Program-made: the position numbers and the translations under genes
In this document: piece by piece, positions 1 through 4,239 of the stretch
How positions within the stretch are numbered: position 1 is the first letter of the stretch
Layout: each line of letters begins with the position of its first letter
Source: Erythrobacter sp. UBA2510
GTDB taxonomy: Bacteria > Pseudomonadota > Alphaproteobacteria > Sphingomonadales > Sphingomonadaceae
Direction: 5' to 3'
Assembly (NCBI GenBank): GCA_002341345.1
Contig: DDNW01000150.1
Location: 1 to 5,421, forward strand
Length of the DNA: 5,421 nucleotides
The notes under the pieces: model-generated
The model's input: the letters and a program-made list of their open reading frames with translations, nothing else
The model's database searches: none
Told to the model about the DNA's origin: nothing

Positions 1-335
1 CGCTGACCGGCAAGGGGCTCGACCAGATGCTGGCCGAGGCTTTCAAGCTGCGCGAGGCATGGAGCACGCGCGTGCCCACGGCCCTGCTCAATCGCTGGTT
101 CGACCAGGCGCTGGCCGCCAATCCGCCCCCTGCCCCCGGCGGCAAGCGGATCAAATTGCGCTACATCACCCAATCCAGCTCGCGCCCGCCGCGCTTCGTG
201 GTGTTCGGCACGCGATTGAGCGAGCTCCCTTCAAGTTACGAGCGATATCTGCTAAACGGAATCAGGCGCGATCTGGGTTTCGGCTCGGTTCCGGTGCGGC
301 TCACGCTGAAAAGCCCGAAAAACCCGTTCGGCTGA
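1..335 (+). CDS. der: Ribosome assembly GTPase Der (EngA), C-terminal part only
   Basis: This is the last 110 residues of the double-GTPase Der, which acts in the cytoplasm in maturation of the 50S ribosomal subunit; the gene enters from the left edge. The visible part starts with LTGKGLDQM, matching the end of the second GTPase domain (the SA-x-TG-x-G region that helps bind guanine). It continues into the C-terminal KH-like domain, with the family pattern KRIKLRYITQ, then RPPRFVVFGTR, then LPSSYERYLLNGIRRDLGF, then the closing VPVRLTLKSPKNPFG. Both GTPase P-loops lie outside the window. The protein ends shortly after KNPFG, as is usual for alphaproteobacterial Der, so the 3' end looks intact. 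The stop is TGA at 333-335. I see no clear T-tract terminator in the 101 bases that follow, so read-through into the next small gene is possible. Identification rests on recognised family sequence and is firm. Confidence 0.95.
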   Translation, partial: LTGKGLDQMLAEAFKLREAWSTRVPTALLNRWFDQALAANPPPAPGGKRIKLRYITQSSSRPPRFVVFGTRLSELPSSYERYLLNGIRRDLGFGSVPVRLTLKSPKNPFG

Positions 336-436
336 CGACAGAACAGCGCCTCGTTTCGCAAGCGTGCAGCAATAGCGCGCTAACCGAAGACTCGCCCGTC
401 CGTTTCACTCAGCGGATTTGCGAGGGGAGAAGACCG

Positions 437-652
437 ATGCACCCATATCGACTCGAATATGCGTCGCTGGACCCGGCTGACGAGCAGCCACAATGTTTCG
501 AAGTGCCGAGCATTTCCGCCGCGCTGGTCGTGGCCGAAATCAACGCGACCGGTCGCCCTGCGGAGGTCTGGGAAGGTAATCGGCGCATTGCCCGGCTCGA
601 ACGCCAGGACGGCGCGCGTGGCAGCTATTGGCGGGTAAGCGCCCCCAGCTAA
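437..652 (+). CDS. Small conserved-looking hypothetical protein, 71 residues
   Basis: I do not recognise a named family. The protein runs from MHPYRLEYASL to YWRVSAPS. It has no signal peptide, membrane segment or cysteine pair; its one Cys is near residue 20. It reads as a small soluble alpha/beta protein: an acidic N-terminal third, a hydrophobic helix-like stretch SISAALVVAEINA, then WEGNRRIARLERQ and a final strand YWRV. The ATG at 437 is chosen because a purine-rich ribosome site (GAGGGGAGA at 422-430) lies just upstream. The open frame extends further left, but there it only shadows der in another frame. The gene follows der on the same strand after 101 bases and ends 23 bases before the convergent bfr stop. 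Base composition is like its neighbours. It could be the last gene of the der transcript or have its own promoter. The coding call is fairly good; the function is unknown. Confidence 0.7.
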   Translation: MHPYRLEYASLDPADEQPQCFEVPSISAALVVAEINATGRPAEVWEGNRRIARLERQDGARGSYWRVSAPS

Positions 653-664
653 TCAGGTCAGCCG

Positions 665-691
665 GGGCGGGTCGCTCAGTCGCCCCCGCCC
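665..691. terminator. Possible hairpin between convergent genes (weak)
   Basis: A perfect 7-bp GC-only stem (GGGCGGG at 665-671 with CCCGCCC at 685-691) encloses a 13-base loop. It sits where the 71-residue gene and bfr converge and overlaps the last codons of bfr. Neither side has a T-tract, so it is not a standard intrinsic terminator. In GC-rich DNA such a stem can arise by chance, especially over the Gly codons of the Bfr tail. Confidence 0.25.
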
Positions 692-1167
692 TCGCCCGCA
701 GCACTGCTGTTGAGCTGGATATAATTTGCCAGACCGACGCGTTCGATCAGCTCGAACTGGGTTTCGAGGAAGTCGACATGCTCTTCCTCGCTTTCGAGGA
801 TGCGCTCGAAAATCTCGCGGCTGACATAGTCGCGGACCTTTTCGCAATGTTCGATCGCGTCCTTCAGCAACGGGATCGCTTCCATCTCCAGCGCCAGATC
901 GGCCTTGAGGATCTCCTCGACGCTTTCGCCGACCTTCAGCTTGTGGATCGCCTGGAAGTTCGGCAGCCCGTCGAGATAAAGTACCCGATCGGCGAGGATG
1001 TCGGCATGCTTCATCTCGTCGATCGATTCGTGCCGTTCGTATTCGGCGAGCTTGGTTACGCCCCAATTGGCGAGCACGCGATAATGCAGCCAGTACTGGT
1101 TGATCGCGGTCAGTTCATTGGTGAGCGCCTTGTTCAGGAACTCGATGACCTTGTCGTCGCCCTTCAT
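676..1167 (-). CDS. bfr: Bacterioferritin (haem-containing iron-storage ferritin)
   Basis: Bacterioferritin forms a 24-subunit cytoplasmic shell that oxidises Fe(II) and stores it as a ferric mineral, with haem bound between subunit pairs. The 163-residue product begins MKGDDKVIEFLNKALTNELT, the classic Bfr start, and is of normal length (about 155-165). The di-iron ferroxidase ligands are all present: Glu18, Glu51, His54, Glu94, Glu127 and His130. The haem-ligating Met52 is present in DEMKHAD, which separates Bfr from non-haem ferritins and Dps. The tail SSAAGEGGGD is short and flexible. A good ribosome site (GGAGG in minus-strand reading, near 1172-1176) lies six bases before the ATG. The gene lies downstream of bfd on the same strand, 146 bases away, with a terminator-like hairpin between them, so it may have its own promoter. 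The long plus-strand frame across it is a shadow. Identification is firm. Confidence 0.97.
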   Translation of the reverse strand: MKGDDKVIEFLNKALTNELTAINQYWLHYRVLANWGVTKLAEYERHESIDEMKHADILADRVLYLDGLPNFQAIHKLKVGESVEEILKADLALEMEAIPLLKDAIEHCEKVRDYVSREIFERILESEEEHVDFLETQFELIERVGLANYIQLNSSAAGEGGGD

Positions 1168-1193
1168 ATGCCGCCTCCGCTGCAGTTAATGTC

Positions 1194-1226
1194 CCTATAG
1201 TGGGCGCACCCCGACACGCTTGGCAA
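1194..1226 (-). promoter_or_regulatory. Tentative bfr promoter elements
   Basis: Reading the minus strand toward bfr, there is a TTGCCA (plus positions 1221-1226), five of six matches to the -35 consensus. A TATAGG (1194-1199) resembles a -10 box. The 21-base spacing is longer than the usual 16-18, so the pairing is doubtful and one of the two may be chance. The location, 27 bases before the bfr start and after the bfd terminator-like hairpin, is right for a separate bfr promoter. Confidence 0.25.
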
Positions 1227-1259
1227 GGGCGAGGCGGGGTTCAAAGCGGGGGTGAAGTT

Positions 1260-1295
1260 AAAAAATTTGCCCTCTTGCAAATGAGAGGCAAGAGG
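1260..1295 (-). terminator. Probable intrinsic terminator after bfd, with an alternative hairpin
   Basis: Transcribed on the minus strand just past the bfd stop, the RNA can form a perfect 8-bp stem: CCTCTTGC (plus positions 1295-1288) with GCAAGAGG (1278-1271), closed by a 9-base loop. After the stem come GCAAA and six Ts (1265-1260), the layout of a Rho-independent terminator. A second stem, ATTTGC (1282-1277) with GCAAAT (1270-1265), shares bases 1277-1278 with the first and abuts the T-tract directly, so the two folds compete. The AT-rich patch stands out in this GC-rich region. The second dyad could instead be a DNA-level operator. The element lies 19 bases past bfd and 93 before bfr. 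Confidence 0.6.
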
Positions 1296-1313
1296 CACTC
1301 AACGGCGTGGCTG

Positions 1314-1505
1314 TCAGGCGGCGACGCTGGTTGCGCTGCTCAGTTCGCGCTCTTCGAAGATCAGCGCTTCTGCATCGTCGAGGCACTGGCGACAATCGGG
1401 GCGCTTGCCGAGCGTAGCGTACACCTGCTCGGCATCACCGCCGCAGCGACGCGCGGCCAGCCGCAACTCGCTTTCACGGATAGCATTGCAAATGCAGACA
1501 TACAT
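1314..1505 (-). CDS. bfd: Bacterioferritin-associated ferredoxin
   Basis: Bfd is a small [2Fe-2S] protein that docks on bacterioferritin and passes electrons to its haem so that stored ferric iron is reduced and released. The 63-residue product begins MYVCICNAIRESE, the signature start of the family. It has the four cluster cysteines in the characteristic Bfd spacing: Cys4 and Cys6, then Cys38 and Cys41 (PDCRQC), within the BFD-like [2Fe-2S] fold. Length is normal. The start is fixed by the family N-terminus, although no strong ribosome site is visible: the nearest purine run, AGGGAA, is about 13 bases upstream. Bfr is the next gene downstream, as expected for a functional pair. Expression in characterised bacteria rises in iron starvation, and two inverted repeats upstream are candidate iron-regulator sites. 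A terminator-like hairpin follows the stop. Confidence 0.95.
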   Translation of the reverse strand: MYVCICNAIRESELRLAARRCGGDAEQVYATLGKRPDCRQCLDDAEALIFEERELSSATSVAA

Positions 1506-1540
1506 GGCGCGTTGGTGATTCCCTATCGATATGCACGCAA

Positions 1541-1565
1541 GCTAATGCGAATGGATTGCATTAGC
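1541..1565. promoter_or_regulatory. Inverted repeat upstream of bfd, candidate Fur-type operator
   Basis: A perfect 8-bp inverted repeat, GCTAATGC at 1541-1548 and GCATTAGC at 1558-1565, surrounds a 9-base centre. The core TGCGAATGGATTGCA resembles the TGC...AAT...ATT...GCA style of alphaproteobacterial Fur-family sites, as I recall them. On the minus strand it lies between a possible -35 (TTGCTA, 1567-1562) and a weak -10 (TAGCTT, 1544-1539) spaced by 17 bases, so a bound repressor would block the promoter. The centre is 48 bases upstream of the bfd start. The dyad is certain; the regulator is inferred. Confidence 0.6.
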
Positions 1566-1574
1566 AAGGGTAAT

Positions 1575-1589
1575 TGCGAGGCATTCGCA
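1575..1589. promoter_or_regulatory. Second TGC/GCA dyad upstream of bfd
   Basis: TGCGA at 1575-1579 and TCGCA at 1585-1589 form a perfect 5-bp inverted repeat with a 5-base centre. It has the same 15-base size and the same TGCGA start and GCA end as the core of the stronger dyad at 1546-1560. The two cores are 29 bases apart, about three helical turns, so both sites would face the same side of the DNA. This suggests paired binding of one dimeric regulator. It is weaker than its neighbour because the arms are short. Confidence 0.4.
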
Positions 1590-1608
1590 CCTTTTGGTGC
1601 TATTTTTT
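1587..1608 (+). terminator. Terminator-like hairpin reading on the plus strand
   Basis: GCACC (1587-1591), a TTTT loop and GGTGC (1596-1600) are followed by TATTTTTT (1601-1608). In plus-strand direction this is a small hairpin plus T-tract, which would stop transcripts running antisense into the DUF418 gene. In the minus direction, that of DUF418, there is no T-tract after the hairpin. The T-run also encodes the two Lys codons ending DUF418, and the stem is only 5 bp, so the shape may be a coincidence. Confidence 0.3.
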
Positions 1609-2871
1609 CAGTGGTAACCACCGCCAATAGGTCAGGCACCGCCATGCCCATTCCAGCGGGCCGTGCCGCCAGCGGGCCAGAACGAGGCGCGAGAGCTTGA
1701 ACATCAGCGCCCAAACCAGCGCGATGGCCGGCACCATGCCCGTGCGATCGAGCGTCCCGTACAATCCACCCGCCCAGCCCTGAAAGATCAGCATCAGCAC
1801 GAGCGAGGCCCCGATGTAATTGGTAAAGGCCATGCGCCCCATCACGGCCAGCCGCTCGGCCAGCCAGCTATCCGTCGCGCTCTGCGCCCAGCGCGCCAGC
1901 AGCAGCATCGCGCCAGTGACGAAGGGCAGGTTGAACAGCATCGAGAACCCGAAAAAAGCCAGTTGGGTGGCAAAGGGCTGGAAGCCGCCTTGCATGACGT
2001 GCCAGCCCGCCGCGAAATTGAGCCCCAGCCCCAGCGCCACGCCCGCCCAGGCAACCAGCGCAATGCGCGAACTAACGAGCTCGCCCGAAAACAGGCCCAG
2101 ACGGTAGAGGCCCATGCCGATCAGCATCAGCGGAATGGTCTCGTAGAAATTGACCAGCAGGCCCCAATAGAGTCGGCTGCCCTCCTCCGAGATCCGCCAG
2201 TGCAGGATGTCGGCATAGCTGCCCCCCCGATATATGGCCGCCTGCCGCGCGGCATCGGCGATCTGCCCTTCCCACCAAATTCGCAAGGGTTCGATATCGG
2301 CGCCCGGCAGATACATGCTGCCGCCACCCTCCACCAACGCGGCGGGGGCATAATCGACGATCCGCAGCAGCGCCCCGGCCACGCCCCACATCAGCCCCAT
2401 CGTCAGCAGCGAGCGCCCCGGCATGCCCAGCGCCAGCAGCGCGCAGAGACCGGCGGTGGCATAGGCGAACAATATGTCGCCCTCGAATAGCAGCGTGAAA
2501 TGCGCCAGGCCGAACAGCGCCAGCCAGAACAGGCGACGAAGTTGCCGGAAGGTTGCAGCACGTTCCGAACCCTCGCCCTCGGCGGCACGTTCCGCAAACA
2601 GCACCAGCCCCGCCCCGAACAACATCGCGAACAGCGCCCGGGCCTTGCCGTCAATGAGCGTGAACTGGAGCAGCCAGAACCATGCATCGCCCGGCTCAAC
2701 CCCGCCGCCGAGCGCCGGGGGCCAGTAATAAGCGAGGTTGGGCTGCGCAAAGGCATTCACATTGGCGACGACGATGCCCAGCAGCGCGATCCCGCGCACG
2801 ATATCCAGCGCCGCAATCCGCTGCCCGCGCGCGATCGGCGCCGGATCATTTTGTTCAGGCTGCCTGCTCAC
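1600..2871 (-). CDS. DUF418 family integral membrane protein (YeiB-like)
   Basis: This is a 423-residue multi-pass inner-membrane protein of the DUF418/YeiB family, whose biochemical role is not settled. Visible hallmarks are the N-terminal RIAALDIVRGIALLGIVVAN (first membrane helix, about 18-40), KARALFAMLFGAGLVLFAER, EGDILFAYATAGL, the later GRMAFTNYIGASL motif, and the closing GPLEWAWRCLTYWRW typical of the C-terminal domain. I count about ten hydrophobic segments, with a longer polar loop in the middle (about 170-240). Length is normal (about 380-430). The start is GTG at 2871-2869, preceded by a close GAGGGG ribosome site; there is no upstream ATG alternative. It is transcribed toward bfd, with a 94-base gap holding bfd operators, so a shared transcript is possible but not shown. 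It diverges from the ParA gene. No signal ties it functionally to iron. The long opposite-strand frame is a coding shadow. Confidence 0.92.
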   Translation of the reverse strand: MSRQPEQNDPAPIARGQRIAALDIVRGIALLGIVVANVNAFAQPNLAYYWPPALGGGVEPGDAWFWLLQFTLIDGKARALFAMLFGAGLVLFAERAAEGEGSERAATFRQLRRLFWLALFGLAHFTLLFEGDILFAYATAGLCALLALGMPGRSLLTMGLMWGVAGALLRIVDYAPAALVEGGGSMYLPGADIEPLRIWWEGQIADAARQAAIYRGGSYADILHWRISEEGSRLYWGLLVNFYETIPLMLIGMGLYRLGLFSGELVSSRIALVAWAGVALGLGLNFAAGWHVMQGGFQPFATQLAFFGFSMLFNLPFVTGAMLLLARWAQSATDSWLAERLAVMGRMAFTNYIGASLVLMLIFQGWAGGLYGTLDRTGMVPAIALVWALMFKLSRLVLARWRHGPLEWAWRCLTYWRWLPLKK

Positions 2872-3014
2872 TACCCCTCGCTTACCCCCTGAAGCAGGCC
2901 GCGCAAGCAGCTGTGCAAATTAACCCGATATAAACGGTAGTCTGCGAAGCCCCCGGTACGAAGACTTTAATAACAGCGAATTTTACAGGTCCAGCTGGAT
3001 AAGGGGTATCAGCG
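2872..3014. promoter_or_regulatory. Divergent promoter region between the DUF418 and ParA genes
   Basis: This 143-base gap separates two divergently transcribed genes and must hold both promoters. Its middle is clearly AT-richer than the flanks, around 2917-2935 and 2964-2985. TTTAAT at 2966-2971 is a possible -10 for the ParA operon, and TATAAA at 2929-2934 could serve on either strand. I find no convincing -35 partner at 16-18 bases for either, which is common in alphaproteobacteria. Individual boxes should be regarded as unproven. Confidence 0.45.
2990..2999. promoter_or_regulatory. Perfect 10-bp palindrome ahead of the ParA gene
   Basis: TCCAGCTGGA reads the same on both strands and lies 15 bases upstream of the ParA start, in the likely leader of the operon. 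Its CAGCTG core recurs at 2908-2913 near the DUF418 side. ParA operons are often autoregulated by the ParA or its RHH partner, so an operator role is possible. A single 10-bp palindrome in GC-rich DNA can also be chance. Confidence 0.25.
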
Positions 3015-3017
3015 TTG
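3001..3017 (+). promoter_or_regulatory. Ribosome site that fixes a TTG start for ParA
   Basis: AAGGGG at 3001-3006 is eight bases before TTG at 3015-3017. An in-frame TAA at 3000-3002 rules out any start further upstream. The next in-frame ATG (3066) falls after the P-loop and would destroy the ATPase. The TTG codon is therefore the only start that gives a complete ParA fold. Confidence 0.8.
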
Positions 3018-3734
3018 CGCGTCTTGGCTTTGGCATCGCAGAAGGGTGGTTCAGGTAAGACCACGATGGCCGGTCATCTGGCCGTTCAGGCTCAGCGCGC
3101 AGGCGCCGGGCCCGTCGTTCTTATCGATATCGACCCGCAGGGTTCACTCGCCGACTGGTGGAACGAGCGCGAGGACGAATATCCCGCTTTCGCCCAGACG
3201 ACGGTCGCGCGGCTCGCGAACGACCTGGCGATTCTTCGCCAGCAGGGCTTCAAGCTCGCGGTGATCGACACGCCGCCTGCGATCACCATGGCGATCCAGT
3301 CGGTGATCTCGGTTGCCGAGCTGATCGTCGTACCGACCCGTCCCAGCCCGCACGATCTGCGCGCCGTGGGCGCCACCGTCGATCTGTGCGAACGCGCGGG
3401 CAAGCCGCTGATTTTCGTGGTCAATGCCGCTACCCCCAAGGCGAAGATCACCTCGGAAGCCGCCGTCGCGCTGTCGCAGCATGGCACCGTCGCCCCGATC
3501 ACCATTCACCACCGCACGGATTTCGCCGCGTCGATGATCGATGGCCGTACGGTCATGGAAGTCGAGCCCGAAGGTCGCAGCGCGCAGGAAGTCATCGCGC
3601 TCTGGCATTATATTGCCGACCGCCTGGAAAAGAACTTCCGTCGCACCGTTTTCGCCGCGCCGGGCTCGCATGTCGCGAGCAACCGCGCCGGCCATGCGCA
3701 GCAGGGCGGCTTCGGTCGCCGCGTCGCACAGTAA
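3015..3734 (+). CDS. ParA/MinD-family ATPase
   Basis: This is a 239-residue cytoplasmic P-loop ATPase of the ParA family, which dimerise on ATP, coat DNA or membrane, and are released by a partner protein to move or space a cargo. The N-terminus RVLALASQKGGSGKTT carries the deviant Walker A, with signature Lys10, catalytic-site Lys15 and Thr16. VVLIDIDPQGS (34-44) is the switch I/Walker A' region with Asp40. LAVIDTPPA (81-89) is Walker B with Asp85. The protein lacks the N-terminal helix-turn-helix of large plasmid ParAs, so it is of the small type (ParF/Soj/McdA-like). The last 25-30 residues, after DRLEKNFRR, are a basic, Gly/Ala-rich tail outside the core fold. The start is TTG. It opens an apparent three-gene operon, 14 bases before the next gene. 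No parS sites or ParB gene are seen, so chromosome partitioning proper is unlikely. The family call is firm; the cargo is unknown. Confidence 0.93.
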   Translation: MRVLALASQKGGSGKTTMAGHLAVQAQRAGAGPVVLIDIDPQGSLADWWNEREDEYPAFAQTTVARLANDLAILRQQGFKLAVIDTPPAITMAIQSVISVAELIVVPTRPSPHDLRAVGATVDLCERAGKPLIFVVNAATPKAKITSEAAVALSQHGTVAPITIHHRTDFAASMIDGRTVMEVEPEGRSAQEVIALWHYIADRLEKNFRRTVFAAPGSHVASNRAGHAQQGGFGRRVAQ

Positions 3735-3748
3735 GGGTGGAGGGCATT

Positions 3749-4228
3749 ATGGCCGACACCAAGCCTGTCGCCTCACTCGGTCCGCTGCTGCTCGCCCGCA
3801 AGGGCGGTGCCAAGCCCGCCATGCGCGCTGCCATCGGTCCCGATGCGCGCTGCAACGGCGTGACCGACGATTTCGAGGACATGAGCAACAGCCAGTCGCT
3901 GCTCGGCTGGAACGACCTTGGCGAGGATGCGGAAGAGGCCGTGATCCTGCCCGGACCCGGACACCGCGACCACGCGCCAACGCAGCAGCGAATCGCCAAT
4001 GACCGCGCCGGCAAGGAGCGTCGTCGCGCCGTGGAGCAGGGCCGCCGCGCCGCCTTCACGCTGCGCCTCGATGCCGAGCGTCACCTGCGCCTGAAACTTG
4101 CAGGCACGATTCGCGGGGAAAGCGCCCAGCAGATCGTCACCGAGGCGCTCGACCGCCTGCTTGCCGACATTCCGGAACTCGATGCCCTTGCCGCCCAGAT
4201 CGGCAAGAACGGTTCCAGCAAGGCCTGA
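3749..4228 (+). CDS. Small ParA-linked protein with a C-terminal ribbon-helix-helix-like segment
   Basis: This 159-residue protein has no family name that I can give with certainty. Residues 1-30 are basic and look disordered, with the compact motif SLGPLLLARKGGAKPAMR. Residues 35-90 are polar and acidic, also likely disordered. Residues 85-100 form a highly charged Arg-rich helix. Residues 102-139 read AFTLRLDAE, then RHLRLKLAGTIRG, then ESAQQIVTEALDRLL, matching the strand-helix-helix plan of an RHH DNA-binding fold such as ParG-type partners. The ATG at 3749 is chosen for its strong GGTGGAGG ribosome site. The same open frame continues upstream only as a shadow of ParA. It is 14 bases after ParA and 11 before the next gene, so translation is likely coupled. 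The likely role is the ParA partner or adaptor (ATPase stimulation plus cargo or DNA contact). This is inferred from layout and fold, not shown. Confidence 0.8.
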   Translation: MADTKPVASLGPLLLARKGGAKPAMRAAIGPDARCNGVTDDFEDMSNSQSLLGWNDLGEDAEEAVILPGPGHRDHAPTQQRIANDRAGKERRRAVEQGRRAAFTLRLDAERHLRLKLAGTIRGESAQQIVTEALDRLLADIPELDALAAQIGKNGSSKA

Positions 4229-4239
4229 GGGGAATAGAA

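Noticed and set aside
336..436. Terminator or small RNA between der and the 71-residue gene
   Set aside because: I found no hairpin with a T-tract and no recognisable RNA motif; only the ribosome site near 422-430 is convincing.
628..1200. 190-codon plus-strand open frame across bfr
   Set aside because: It is the antisense shadow of bfr, which has every ferroxidase and haem residue; the plus-strand translation resembles no family.
1200..1700. 166-codon plus-strand frame over bfd and its upstream region
   Set aside because: It overlaps bfd, the operator dyads and the DUF418 end, lacks a good ribosome site and shows no domain.
1663..2490. 275-codon plus-strand frame inside the DUF418 gene
   Set aside because: Its Gln/Arg/His-rich translation is typical of antisense to a hydrophobic GC-rich membrane gene; the minus-strand DUF418 motifs are unambiguous.
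3158..3748. Upstream extension of the RHH gene's open frame into ParA
   Set aside because: It is a frame shadow of ParA with Arg-rich low-complexity translation; the strong ribosome site and ATG at 3749 mark the real start.
3015..4228. Toxin-antitoxin or plasmid partition module
   Set aside because: An RHH-like protein could suggest an antitoxin, but its partner is a complete ParA ATPase, no toxin is present, and there are no replication genes or centromere-like iterons.
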